Part shown: positions 32,921 through 43,464 of the stretch, in pieces | Layout of the letters: each line of letters opens with the position of its first letter | Numbering within the stretch: position 1 is the first letter of the stretch | NCBI GenBank assembly: GCA_964036315.1 | Contig: OZ038496.1 | Coordinates: forward strand, 12,680,535 to 12,744,534 | DNA length: 64,000 nt | Direction: 5' to 3' | Origin: Acanthosepion esculentum | Taxonomy: Eukaryota > Mollusca > Cephalopoda > Sepiida > Sepiidae | Notes under the pieces: generated by a model | Told to the model about the DNA's origin: nothing | Databases searched by the model: none | What the model saw: only the letters and a program-made list of their open reading frames with translations | Position numbers and translations under genes: made by a program

Positions 32921-33458
32921 ACATACACCAAGTTAGCAAAGGCCACGACCGACGTTGCATTTCCCAACTCCCATCGATAGTGGAAATAATCGATTTTTTC
33001 ATGCTTCTACGGTAGTTTTCATGTAGCCATTTTCTACTGGCCAGAGTGAGAGCCTGTAGCTGGCTGCCACGAATAGGCAGGAAGATTCTATTGGCCAGCG
33101 TAAAAGCCAACAGCTGACTGACACGACTGTTAACTAGCATGCTAGCATGCAAAAAAAAATCGATAGCTGCATTCGTCACAAGAGGGGGAAAATTTAAATC
33201 TGCATGGCACTTTACTCCAGTTGGCTCATTCGCTTGCATAAACTCAACGTTGATTCTGATTCCGCAGAACGGGTTTGGGTGTGAAAAAGTATTTGTCGTT
33301 AACATTCTTTTTTCATTCGGTTTTTCCAGGTACGACTCCTTTTTTAAAGCTGATCGTTTTGCGTTCATTTTGTTTAGTTCTTTTTTCGTAACAGATTTAA
33401 TGTTTAGTATAGAGCTTAGAAAAAATTCGCAGTGTGAGATAGGCAAGAAGTAAGGCAT
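32799..33458 (-). other. 219-codon open frame of doubtful coding status
   Basis: This is the longest open frame outside simple repeats. It has no domain I recognise and includes about 21 His-Thr pairs from the (GT)n tract at 32852-32920. It contains an internal near-duplication (QLLAFTLANRIFLP against QLQALTLASRKWLH) caused by a DNA repeat at 33040-33125. Strand-symmetric open frames overlap it at 33139-33453. I infer a chance frame in a repeat. Confidence 0.3.
32852..32920. repeat. (GT)n microsatellite
   Basis: About 34 GT dinucleotides. Confidence 0.99.
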
Positions 33459-33499
33459 GTAGCAACATCAGCACGGCAAAGGGCACTCCTTTAAAAGCA

Positions 33500-33600
33500 A
33501 GGAAGGGCAAAAATATTTTAAGTCAAGTGATAGCGATTGCTGTATGAGTCGTACGATTTTTTAATCAAGCACGGGCAACGCCGGGTCATGCTGCTTGTAC
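33500..33600 (+). repeat. repeat tail with GGGCAACGCCGGGTCATGCT
   Basis: This GC-rich ending (33567-33595) resembles the common invertebrate transposon ending in which the sequence reads 'xxCGGGCAACGCCGGGT...'. The head at 47545-47900 may be from the same class. No second full copy in the window. Confidence 0.4.
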
Positions 33601-34568
33601 GTTTATAAATGGCATAACTGAATTTACAAACAGTAAAAATATTTATACTCAAAATTCAATATTTATCCTAGAGATATGTTTTGGATTTATTTAATAAATT
33701 TATCTATTAATTAATTGGATTTTGTAAAAGTAATGCTTAATTTTTGCTTAAAACATTATGAAAATAACGTTTATTTACGCACGGTAGCCTGTGAGTTCAG
33801 AGGTTAAAAATTAAAACTGTATAATTACACCCGTGACATAAAAAGTGCGCGAAAACAAAATTAAGGAAACACGGGTCACCATCGGTGAAATAATCAAGAT
33901 ATTGGTATTTATATTTCAAAATAAAATTAACAGATGTGAAATTCATGCAAGAAATTGGGGACATAAAATCATGTAGATGATAATGGCTCTGCACAAACTC
34001 CCATCGCTCGTCGTTTTAAGCCGTATATGTCCTCTTAATATCGTCTAAAATACTGTATTAGCGTTGAATAACACATGGCTTTCATCGCGTGTCTCCTTGA
34101 GAATCGATCTCTTAAATATGCAAAAATGCTTCCAAACTAGCGTGATAACCATCACGCTATGTCGCCTGCTTCAGCTACGTCATTAAGAAAGTGTACTTCA
34201 CGTTAATGCAGCAAATTATAAGGAGAGCCATGGGCGAAAAGATATTTGAAGAAGAATGAACAACTATAAAGAGAAATAGGGAAAATGAAACCATAAACTA
34301 TTTCTTTCTCTTCTGACCTTCCATAATTCTATTGGCGAAATATGTAAGCCACGTTTATTGTAAATTAATTAAATTAATTATTAAATTAATAAGGTTAACG
34401 TTTTATGTTTTTTAAATGATTAGTCGGTATGCATTTCATTAATTTCTTGCTTTTTGTTAAATGGAAATTTCCTGGCACGATATATGATTTGGAATATATT
34501 ATCCCAAAAAATATATTTTTCTAAGATGGAGAAATTATAACGTTATCTACTCTATTCAATATGGCATG

Positions 34569-34570
<2 letters not shown>
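33601..34570. other. AT-rich unassigned DNA
   Basis: No gene or named repeat. The motif ATTGGGGACATAAAxTC at 33954 recurs at 40324, hinting at an old shared repeat. Confidence 0.4.

Positions 34571-34640
<70 letters not shown>
34571..34640. repeat. (TA)n microsatellite
   Basis: TA run at the left border of the foldback HP element. Confidence 0.98.
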
Positions 34641-34644
<4 letters not shown>

Positions 34645-37600
34645 GTGGTACGTGATCAATTTATATAACATAAATCATTCATACGAATAACAAATAATGA
34701 AGCTAATTATGGCAAGAATCACTCCTGTTAACATAGGTACCTCTACGATATCGCTAAAAAAATGGCATAAGCATGATTAAAAAGACGCCAAACTTGACGA
34801 AAACAAAATTTTATCTTTTAAATGCTTATATTATGTGGAAGAGGAAAGAACAAAGTTTTTTTTCATTATTTTTAAAAAATTTTTCCTTCTTTTTAGAATA
34901 TTCTAAATTTTGATTAAAAAACTTTGTTTATCTTTGTGTCACGGTCACCAGTGAAATAACATATACAATTTTTATCACTTTTTTTTTGTATAACACACAT
35001 TATTTTTGGAAATCTTGCAAAAATGAAAATAATTGTCGGATCTTAATGAAACTTTCAGAAAGTATTCACAGATGATCGAAATTATTATAAATATGTTTTT
35101 TTTTATTATAGTCATGGCAGAAATATTTTTTTTATATTTATTATCCCCCCACCATAACTAATTTTATGAAAACTCTAGAAATTCGCTCGCATCGGATTTA
35201 GTTATTACAATAGTTAAAAGCACAAGGCTTTGAAGAATGCAAATCACGTTTTGTTTTTTTTGTAATAACTCCACTTGTACCTGAAAAATAGCTTTGAACT
35301 GTAATATACAAAACTCAATAAAACAAATATATTATTTAATTTCAAATGCTTTTATTTGCTTTTAGTTGTTTGTATTAATATGGACAATATTTTCTGAAAG
35401 CAAAAAATTTTTCCGATGAATAATAAATTTTTTATTCAGTTATTTCTTAATTATTTAACTATAATACATTTTTTACATTAAGTTGGTAAAATATTTTAAA
35501 ATTACTTACAAGCCGCGTCGGATTTTCTAAATGCCCTTATGATATAGATCTTGTTTTAGTGCTTTATAAATTGTATCGTTTTGACTACTCCGAACTCCAC
35601 ACGTACTTAAAAAATGTAATTTTGTCTTAAAAAAAAAAGTTAAAACGGTTGTTATTAAAATGTATGAGAGGTAACAAAAGTATAAAAGGTCATGTGACTT
35701 GAGTTTAAATGGCGTTAAAAATTCTTAGCGAGACAAATGTTGTGCATTTTGAATTAGCGGTTTTTACTCATTACAAAAATTTGAACATCATCCTAAGCCA
35801 TTTTCACCATCAACATTACTACATTTTTAAAAATACCATTTATTTCATTTATCATTTTACATATTTCATTGCAATTTCAATGTTTTGAAGTTGTTTTACA
35901 GCTTTCACTTTTTTTCTTTCAGTGAGCCGTCTGTCAATTTTTCAATTACGATTCATTTTCATACTGTACCATTTGATTTATTTTTAATTTTTTTATATAG
36001 CTACTTTTTCAATATATTTCTTGAATTTGTGAAATTCTTTTTATAGATTTTTTAATTCATGTATATTTTTTTTTGTTATGAAATAAGATAACATATCCAA
36101 CCGAGCACTGAAATTTGGCGCACTCAGATATTTTTCGACAATTTTTTTTTTTCTTTTTCGTTTTTTATATTTTTTGATTTAGTTTTAATAGTCTTCATTG
36201 AGATTTTAATTCATTTCATTTACATATTTTTCATATAAATAAGAAAAAGAAAAGAAAATTACCTAGCAATAGCTGATATTATTTAATTTTTGTCATCATC
36301 ATTTATTTATCAAAATACTATATAAATTTACAATTTTTTTTTTTTTTTTTTTGCTCCTTATTAGTTTGTTTCATTTCTAGACATAAAGAACAACATATAA
36401 CTATCTCGGTGATCATTGTGAATTCAAACAAACTATCCAGTATTGCCTCCGAGTCCTTGGTACATTCTGTCTACAGCTCATAAAAATTCATTGTCATCAC
36501 CCTGCTCAAAGTGTTAAAAAACAAAAATACATCAAGCCATTTCTCAAACTTAAATTATAAAAAGAAAAAAAGAAAAAATTGGGTTTTTTTACAAGGTGGT
36601 GACAACTTGTTATTGTTGGCTGGCTGGCCCTTGACCCAGCAATGTCGAAGTCATTTTTTGGGGCTTAATTTCAACACTGTTTTCCTCAATGCTGATTTCA
36701 AATAAAAAACATGCAAAAAAAAAAAAAAACTGGTTTCTAATGTTCAGATATAGTAATTTTAACTATTTTTTTTCATATTTTATGCCCAGAAAAAAATTTT
36801 TATAATCATTTTCATTTCACCAACCAATTTCACTCAGAAATGAAAGAGCATTCTTTGCTTTCAGGAAATACTTAGTTTCATGGAGTGCAGATCAAAAGTT
36901 TCCTTGATATTTTGTTCAGATGATGACATAAGTTATTTTTCAATATTTATTTAAGGGCAAATAGGCTGCAGAGTGTAACAAAATAACTATTGATATGTTT
37001 GTGATGATTTTTACTTAGGATAGAAATGTTTTACCAAGCAGATATGTATTGACTTTAGGCGGCTACCGTGACGTCATTTACGTCCTTCCGTATGATCATT
37101 CGGATCTCACGTTAGCTGACGATTTGTGATGAGAAGACATCACTCATTGCCTGTCAATAGCGAAAGATGTTAAGATCGCCTCCCTTTATTTTAAACCACA
37201 TTTTTTTTCGAAGAAAGTAAGTAAAAGTTTCCTTAGAAATATATTAAATAATCTTTAAATTAGATAATTTTCGTTAAAAAAATTTTGAACAACCTATAAT
37301 TTATTTTTAAAAGAAATTTAAACTCGGATTTTAACTTAGTTTAAAAAATTTTAAAAATATGGCTGATATCGATTTTTTTTCGATAATTTTGCTGAAAAAA
37401 AAAAACAAGATTTTTAACTAAAATTTCGGACATGCTAAGAATGAGTAAAAAAAATTTAAAAATACTCAAAAAATATTTCGGTATTTCTTCTTAATAATGA
37501 TATATATCCTTAAGCAGATAAAAAATTTTTTCGTCAAATTTAAGGCCTTTCTTGTCAAGCTATACTGATTTGTTTACATTTCGTGGAGGTACCTATGTTA

Positions 37601-38305
37601 ACAACATTTAATAATAAAATATAATCAACATCATATCCGTTACTGAATGGTACGATCCTTGTTTATAAATTCTGGTGTTGAGTGGTCTTATTTTTCTACT
37701 AGCCAGGGCTTTCAATCGTATCGTTCGATCATCATTAACTTTTTAGTTAAGTTTTTTAAAATCCAGGTAATAATTAGACATCGAAAGTGTAAACCGAAAG
37801 AAGTCATTTTTTACAATTGTGATATTGTTAATAGTAAGAATAATTTTGGAGCGTGCAAACCCGACGCTGAGGTTGAATTTTGAATTTTGAAATTTTGCGT
37901 TCTCGTAGAAGTAGGTGCTTTTTTGTAGTAAAAGTGGAATGAACTAAATTGTTCAATAATTATAGTAATGTCACAATTATTATCGGGAAATTCACACGTA
38001 GGATCAGTCTTTTTTAATATCTATTATGTGGTACGTGATCAATTTATATAACATAGATCATTCATACGAATAACATAATTAGCTTCATTATTTGTTATTT
38101 GGTATTCGATGATGATCGAACGATACGATTGAAAGCCCTGGCTAGTAGAAAAATAAGACCACTCAACACCAGAATTTATAAACAAGGATCGTACCATTCA
38201 GTAACGGATATGATGTTGATTATATTTTATTATTAAATGTTGTTAGCAGGAGTGATTCTTGCCATAATTAGCTTCATTATTTGTTATTCGTATGAATGAT
38301 TTATG

Positions 38306-38308
<3 letters not shown>
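34641..38308. mobile_element. hairpin element HP, copy B (foldback form, interrupted)
   Basis: Left arm: 34641-34727 plus 37601-37735. Right arm: 38109-38308. The pieces 37599-37735 and 38109-38245 are reverse complements over 137 bases without gaps. The outermost piece 34660-34727 matches the inverse of 38246-38308. The spacer 37736-38108 aligns (reverse) with the body of copy A at 4578-4860. Both borders are TA tracts, as in copy A. The left arm is split by the TTAA element. Confidence 0.85.
34732..37597. mobile_element. 2,866-bp TTAA-flanked non-autonomous DNA transposon
   Basis: TTAA stands at 34728-34731 and 37598-37601. Immediately inside, the ends are CATAGGTACCTCTACGA and, on the other strand, CATAGGTACCTCCACGA (one mismatch in 17), with weaker inverted similarity continuing inward (a TTGACGAAAA...TTTTATCT block on each side). 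The intact arm near 38240-38250 reads CTGCTAACAACATTT, the matching empty site. TTAA duplication is typical of piggyBac and Kolobok superfamilies. The interior is AT-rich with no transposase. The terminal bases differ from typical piggyBac CCC ends, so the superfamily is open. Confidence 0.88.

Positions 38309-38367
<59 letters not shown>
38309..38367. repeat. (TA)n microsatellite
   Basis: TA run between the HP foldback and the pogo-like element. Confidence 0.98.
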
Positions 38368-38371
<4 letters not shown>

Positions 38372-38536
38372 ACCAGAATCCCTTATATCCGGAATCCCTC
38401 ATATCCGGATTCCCACATATCCGGACATGACTTTGATGCGTATATTTGAACTATTTGGGTGATATGTAACTGATTTGAAATTTCATGTTTTTCAGGAAAT
38501 TTACTTTGGATAATTGCTTATGCTTATTTCACCCTA

Positions 38537-38950
38537 ATGGCTTGTATTGGTGCAAAAGATGATGGGAATAAGAGGAAAAGAACAACTTTGGGGTTATCGC
38601 AAAAAGTGGAAATTTTAAACAGACTAGGCGCTAGTGAAAGTTCATTGTAACTAATGGCTGAGTTCAACATAGGAAAGTCAACATTGTATGATATAAAATC
38701 TTCCAAAGAAACTATTCTCCAGCGTTCACATTGTCATAATGAACAAGGAAATAAAAAACATGATTGTGATTAAACCTCGACTGAAATTGAAAAAGCTATT
38801 GAAAAGGTTGTCAATTTTATGGAAAGAAAGCCAGCATTCAGCTATGACGATTGCAATAACGCATGCAGAGTTAAAAAAAGGGTCTTTCGTTTTAAAAGAT
38901 TCATGAACAAAAGCAAAACGAAATGCGGAAGAGGTTGAGAATGACATTAG
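38537..38950 (+). pseudogene. pogo-type transposase N-terminus (CENP-B-like helix-turn-helix)
   Basis: From ATG at 38537 the frame reads a basic stretch (GNKRKRTTLGLSQKVEILNR), then an in-frame TAA at 38648-38650, then LMAEFNIGKSTLYDIKSSK. This is the pipsqueak-type helix-turn-helix of CENP-B/Tigger proteins (KRKRxxLxxxxKxEIxxxLExGxSxxxLAxxFxVGKSTIxDIKK). A second TAA follows near 38772, and the rest (EKAIEKVVNFMER...) is not clearly assignable. Nonfunctional. Confidence 0.75.
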
Positions 38951-39182
38951 AAGAGAAAGAATCATCATGCAACAGTGATTAAAAATTCCTCGTTACATTA
39001 TTTGTTTTGCATACGTGGCATACTTAATTTAATGAATTTTCATTAACAATACACAATTTAATTCTTTTTCCTTACAATTAATTCCGTTATATTCCACTCA
39101 CCATTAGCTTATTTTGTTTACTATAAAACACTGAAAATGAATGTTAAATGTTATTTCAGTACTTTTATTTTAACCTAAATAT

Positions 39183-39420
39183 AATCCCTCATATCCGAAC
39201 TTTGTAAACCAATTCCTCGTATCCGGAATCCTTCATATCCGGACTTTGTAACCAATCCCTCATATCCGGAATCCTTCATATCCGGACTTTGTAACCAATC
39301 CCTCATATCCGGAATCCTTCATATCCGGACTTTGTAACCAATCCCTCACATCCGGAATCCCTCATATCCGGACTTTGTAAACCAATTCCTCGTATCCGGA
39401 ATCCCTCGTATCCGGAAGTC
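39183..39420. repeat. 43-bp tandem repeat in the pogo terminal region
   Basis: About five units of 43-44 bases, each with two ATATCCGGA modules and a GACTTTGTAACCAATCC spacer. Confidence 0.93.
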
Positions 39421-39425
39421 CTTCT

Positions 39426-39639
39426 TTGTCCGCTTAACATGGATACTTCTGCATAATATTCAATTTTTGTCAAGTTTCTAGAATTCCTCTCTTGTGTATG
39501 ATAATGATTAAATCGTTTTAATTTCACATTTGTAATGTACCTTAATAACGACAACCATTCGGCCATTTTGTTAAAATCTAAAGAAAATCTAAAAGAATAG
39601 CATGAGGATTCAGGTACTTATTGTGCATGCTATCCACTA
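39426..39639. other. unassigned DNA
   Basis: No named feature. Confidence 0.4.
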
Positions 39640-39783
39640 CCTTTAGAAGAGCCAGAACCGGTCGAAAATGGAGCACTGTTGCTATATTTGGTCGAGAGTT
39701 GCCCTGATCTCATTTTCCGGTCTTTATAGAGTTCAAAAGCATCTTCGACTCCTTGCTGGAGGAGAATTAGTTTCCACAGTTCA

Positions 39784-39847
<64 letters not shown>

Positions 39848-40205
39848 GGCAAGTCTCTCACTGCTCTATCGCTACAACCATGGAAAGTGCTCGGACGAAC
39901 TGCATCCCTGGGATCAACCAGGTCTGTCCTTCATGGCTAAGACCCGCCATGCCACTTACACTTAGCAAACCACCCACATTCCCTTCGTATTCCATCGGCC
40001 AGAAGTAAGTTCCACTCAAACAGCCTCTTCCCACGAACCACCGTGGAACAGACTCCCAAAAGGATGTTTCCCCGATCGCTACAATCTTAATCTGTTCAAG
40101 TCTAGAGTTAACCTATCTTTCTCTTCCTATTCATATAAACTACCCCTTAACGTAACCCTTTACCTCCAGTGACCCCCGGGCCTTCTACAGGGTGAACTTT
40201 AATTT
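39640..40205 (+). pseudogene. LINE ORF2 C-terminus, second subfamily, with CT expansion
   Basis: Frames read MEHCCYIWS (compare MEYCCHIW of jockey/CR1-type RT), then a Pro-Leu-(Ser-Leu)n run produced by (CT)n at 39780-39841, then SHTGKSLTAL. In another frame comes a tail with NRLPKGCFPDRYNLNLFKSR-like sequence (40050-40115). The CT tract sits where the family normally has PLSHRR, so the microsatellite expanded inside the reading frame. Multiple frameshifts. Confidence 0.72.
39780..39841. repeat. (CT)n microsatellite inside LINE frame
   Basis: About 31 CT dinucleotides. Confidence 0.98.
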
Positions 40206-40379
40206 AAAAAATATCTTGTTATAAAATACGAATTCGTAATTCTACTGAATAATGGCAAAATTAATATGCACTTCTTTATATTATACATATGCATAAATAA
40301 AGAAAGTAACAGATGTGAAACAATTGGGGACATAAACTCCTGTAGGTAATCGTGGCTCTGTACACAAATTTTTCGTATT
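40206..40379. other. unassigned DNA
   Basis: No named feature apart from the short motif shared with 33954. Confidence 0.35.
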
Positions 40380-40985
40380 TGTTTGGTTTGGTTTGGTTTA
40401 TTTTGTTTTACGGCATATCAACCTCAATGGGTTATTTAATGCCGACAAGATTTTTAGGATAGGTCCATATGAATAGAATATGTATTCTTTGTACGAAATC
40501 AGTTTGGTTTGGTTTGTTTTGTTTTGTTTTACGGCATATCAACCACAATGGGTTATTTAATGCTGACAAAATTTCCTTTTTTTTTTCTAAAATGTATAGC
40601 TGGTAATTTTTTCAGAAATATATAGCTGGCATTTTTTTCAAAAATGTATAGCTGGTAATATTTTTTTCCAAAAAATGTATAGCTGGTAATAATTTTTTTC
40701 AGAAATGTATAGTTTGGTTTGGTTTGTTTTCTGGCATATTAATCTCAATGGGTTATTTAACGCTGACATGATTTTTATTGCTGGTAAGATCTTTTTTCAA
40801 ACATTTATTGCTGATACTAATTTTTTTTTTTTTTACAATGTATTTCTGTGAACACCAGCAATTAAGAGGTGGTTCCACGCTCCTCAAAACCTCCTGGTCA
40901 GAGGCCTTGCTGCTGGATGTAGTTTATCGTCTTACCCAGGACAGGGATGTAGCTTATCGTCATACGCTACCATCCATTTAGACAT
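40380..40985 (+). mobile_element. minisatellite-bearing element MS, copy 2
   Basis: Three direct repeats of TTTGGTTTGG...ACGGCATATCAAC...GGGTTATTTAATGC begin the element (40381, 40500 and 40710). Units around GTATAGCTGGTAAT follow, and it ends with the AATTAAGAGGTGGTTCCACG...GATGTAGTTTATCGTCTTAC block (40858-40970), also present at 55209 and 21960 (reverse). Confidence 0.78.
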
Positions 40986-41370
40986 TTTTTTTTAGTTAGG
41001 TTACTCGATATTTCCCTGTGTCACTTATGACTTTAGTCAGTATTTGGAATCTCTAAGTCTCCAAACCTTCTTTCCTCATTTTAAATTCCCTTGTGCAAAT
41101 TAATTAAAACAACTCTTTTAGTTTCATTTCTTTCATCATACGGTCAGTTTTTAACCCACTAGTGTGACAGGTTGTAGTCGATTTCTACTTCTTCCTCAGA
41201 TTAGGTCATTTGCAGCGATGTGCAGTAACATGAATCTGTTTTCGGGGTGTATGGTGAAATTTGTTTCGCTTTGTAAAGTATTGTGTCATCCGTGATTGTA
41301 TCAGATTTTCAACACGACCAGTCTCTATTGTTTCGACTGTCAATTAGTTGTCCTACAGCCATTGTCTGCG
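40986..41370. other. unassigned DNA
   Basis: No named feature. Confidence 0.4.
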
Positions 41371-41545
41371 ATGGACGTTACTCCAAGGAAGCATACGAAA
41401 ATTGTAGGACTACACGAATACACTGGCAAATCTTATCAGTGAGCAAATCAAAGTACTATAGATTGGCCCGGAAACTCTCCTGATTTAAATCCAATCGAGA
41501 ATCTGTGGTCAATCTGTAAGGAACGACTCCATGGAATGGATATAC
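41371..41545 (+). pseudogene. Tc1-type transposase, N-terminus fused to C-terminus by deletion
   Basis: Reads VTPRKHTKIVGLHEYTGKSY (start of the N-terminal helix-turn-helix) and, after a stop, jumps directly to WPGNSPDLNPIENLWSICKE (catalytic Glu region). The central catalytic part with both Asp residues is gone. A different Tc1 lineage from the element at 12300. Terminal repeats not identified. Confidence 0.75.
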
Positions 41546-41769
41546 GAAGTGCTAACATTTGCACTAGGTCATGTTTTATTAGATAATAACGGAATTATTC
41601 GTTTTGTTTCAATTAATATGCACAAGGGTGTACAACTATCACTTTCTGATTCTATTTATAAAAAGTCGTTCTGGCTGCTTAAATATAATTTATATTTTGT
41701 GTTAATCATTTAAATCCAAGGAAAGCAATAATGCCGCGACGATGTAAGGGACCAAAGAATCAGCAACAT
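41546..41769. other. unassigned DNA
   Basis: A short ATGCCGCGACGA... stretch at 41729 may be the start of another Tc1-type frame; too short to call. Confidence 0.35.
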
Positions 41770-41985
41770 TATTAGTCCTGGTCCAGCGGCTCGGCTTCAG
41801 TCACTTTTCCACCGCGATAAGGTTGTCTCTCTATGTTTTTTCTATAAATTTAAGCGTACTACTAGGTTGGCATCCCGGTCCTACCCTTTCACTATAGAAA
41901 CAGTTAAATATAACCACCTCTTCTACTTCAACATCTTATTCTCTCGCACTTCCCTGCAGCGGAACTCCTTTCCTCTTACTTGCTT

Positions 41986-41988
<3 letters not shown>
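41770..41988 (+). pseudogene. LINE ORF2 C-terminal fragment (copy L3)
   Basis: Frames read a LQSLFHRDKVVSLCFF-like block and then FKRTTRLASRSYPFTIET, the tail motif of the window's main LINE family. It is cut at its right end by a TA tract. Confidence 0.72.

Positions 41989-42032
<44 letters not shown>
41989..42032. repeat. (TA)n microsatellite
   Basis: TA run ending LINE copy L3. Confidence 0.98.
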
Positions 42033-42033
<1 letters not shown>

Positions 42034-42289
42034 CACGTGCAACAGATGTAACGGCAACATTCAGTACACCGACGAATGGCAGATTTTTAAAAGTGTAAGA
42101 TAGATTCGACTAAGAAAAATTGCCTGACACCACACAGCGAACCAGTCTTCCGGAAAATTATTCCTAGCAATATAATCGATTATACTTATAATATATAATT
42201 CAATATAATCTCTTGATGTGTGTAATACTTTGCTAACAAGACCGTCACCATTCTATGAAAATCCTCTTCTGGCGATGCAGCATAGCTTT

Positions 42290-42700
42290 CGTTGTCCATT
42301 ACATTCACTTACTGGCAAATATCCTTGGGAAAGGTATGAATCTTCTTCTTCTCACTCCCAGCTATGGGTAAATGGCAGGACAGACCGGGTTCTATAGCCT
42401 TGGATGGCAACTTGTCTGCCGCAGAAAGAAATGGCAAACCTGCTGCGAGAAAATATCTGCTTCGTCAGTCATGTATTGAAAGATACATGATCGCCTAATC
42501 GTGTATCACGCATGGCGTGAAACAGACTGAAATTCACTTACAGGACAGAACGGGTTCTATAGCCTTGGATGGCAACTGGTCTACTGCAAGAGGAAATGGC
42601 AACCTCTTGTGAGAAAAAATCTGCCTCGTCAGTCATATATCGAAAGGTACATGATCGCCTAAGCGTATATCATGCATGGCGCGTAACTGACTGTGGTAAG
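42290..42700 (+). mobile_element. SINE family 4, two tandem partial copies
   Basis: Two direct copies (about 42370-42530 and 42540-42690) share GGGTTCTATAGCCTTGGATG, GAGAAAATATCTGC and GTACATGATCGCCTAA. The first is preceded by CATTCACTTACTGGCAAATA as at 24090. A 3' piece recurs at 46030-46110. The tRNA-like head is missing here; it is present at 57970-58130. Confidence 0.75.
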
Positions 42701-43464
42701 TGGTAAAATGATAGTGTATATCAAAACGAAACGCCATGATATAGCGTACTGTCTGTGTAGAAAATTGTATACCTTCTATGTAGGTCTCACCGATGTATAC
42801 AGCGACACTAATCTTGATTGTCTTATGTTATCTATAAGAAACCAACTAACAAACTCTGACTCAAAAACAGTCAGTCGAGTTTGTCAGATGTGATAAACAC
42901 TATATCGATCAGAAAATATCTGTAGGCGACCCAAATACCAACTTTATTCAAATCTCGCAAAGACAAGCTGCAAATCAGAATCACAATATGTTTAATATTT
43001 TTCTCGACTGTGCATCTTCGCATACATAATCACGAACGTGAAGAAAAAGGGTTTAGAATATTTAAATAAACCTTAACAAATCCCAAACGAATCTACTGGT
43101 GGAAACTGTAGCTCCAGAAGTTGTGTACCGACGACGAGGAAAACTGTAGGTGTTCATATCTGGCATGATCGATCTTGAACAAAAATCGATATCCAATCCC
43201 AGGTGATCGAAGAAAATGGACTTCAGACAAACCTTTCCAAATGAAAGACGATGATCTGGAATTGGGACGAAAGCAGTGAGGGCGCATACGAAGAATCCAT
43301 CACAAAATAAATTAGAATTGATATAAGTTAAACACATGATAGATTCCACTAGGGGGAGTTTAGCGCAACACCACATGTTGCAGAACGAAAATATTAACCT
43401 GAAAACTCGAGTCAGGTTCTTGACATCACCACCTGTAAATACTGGATTAGGTACACGTCAGTGT
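42701..43464. other. unassigned DNA
   Basis: Overlapping frames of 65-105 codons occur on both strands (for example 43062-43376 reverse) without recognisable domains. It may be decayed retroelement sequence preceding LINE copy L4. Confidence 0.35.

Larger units (their letters stand above)
38374..39425 (+). mobile_element. pogo/Tigger-type DNA transposon relic
   Basis: Starts CAGAATCCCTTATATCCGG and ends in many copies of CCTCATATCCGGAAT-type sequence. The ends are built from near-palindromic ATATCCGGA modules, which recall the TATCCG of Tigger terminal repeats. The inside encodes the N-terminal domain of a CENP-B/pogo transposase but no DDE catalytic domain, so it is an internally deleted copy of about 1 kb. 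No clean TA duplication because of the TA tract on the left. Confidence 0.7.

Noticed and set aside
32799..33458. A 219-codon protein gene
   Set aside because: It includes a GT microsatellite and a DNA-level duplication, has no domain, and the opposite strand is open too.
34732..37597. Coding transposase inside the TTAA element
   Set aside because: No open frame longer than about 65 codons and no DDE-type motif.
42701..43464. GIY-YIG or other nuclease domain suggested by YCLCRKLYTFYVGLT
   Set aside because: Only a short resemblance, without the paired GIY and YIG elements or a catalytic Arg/Glu context.
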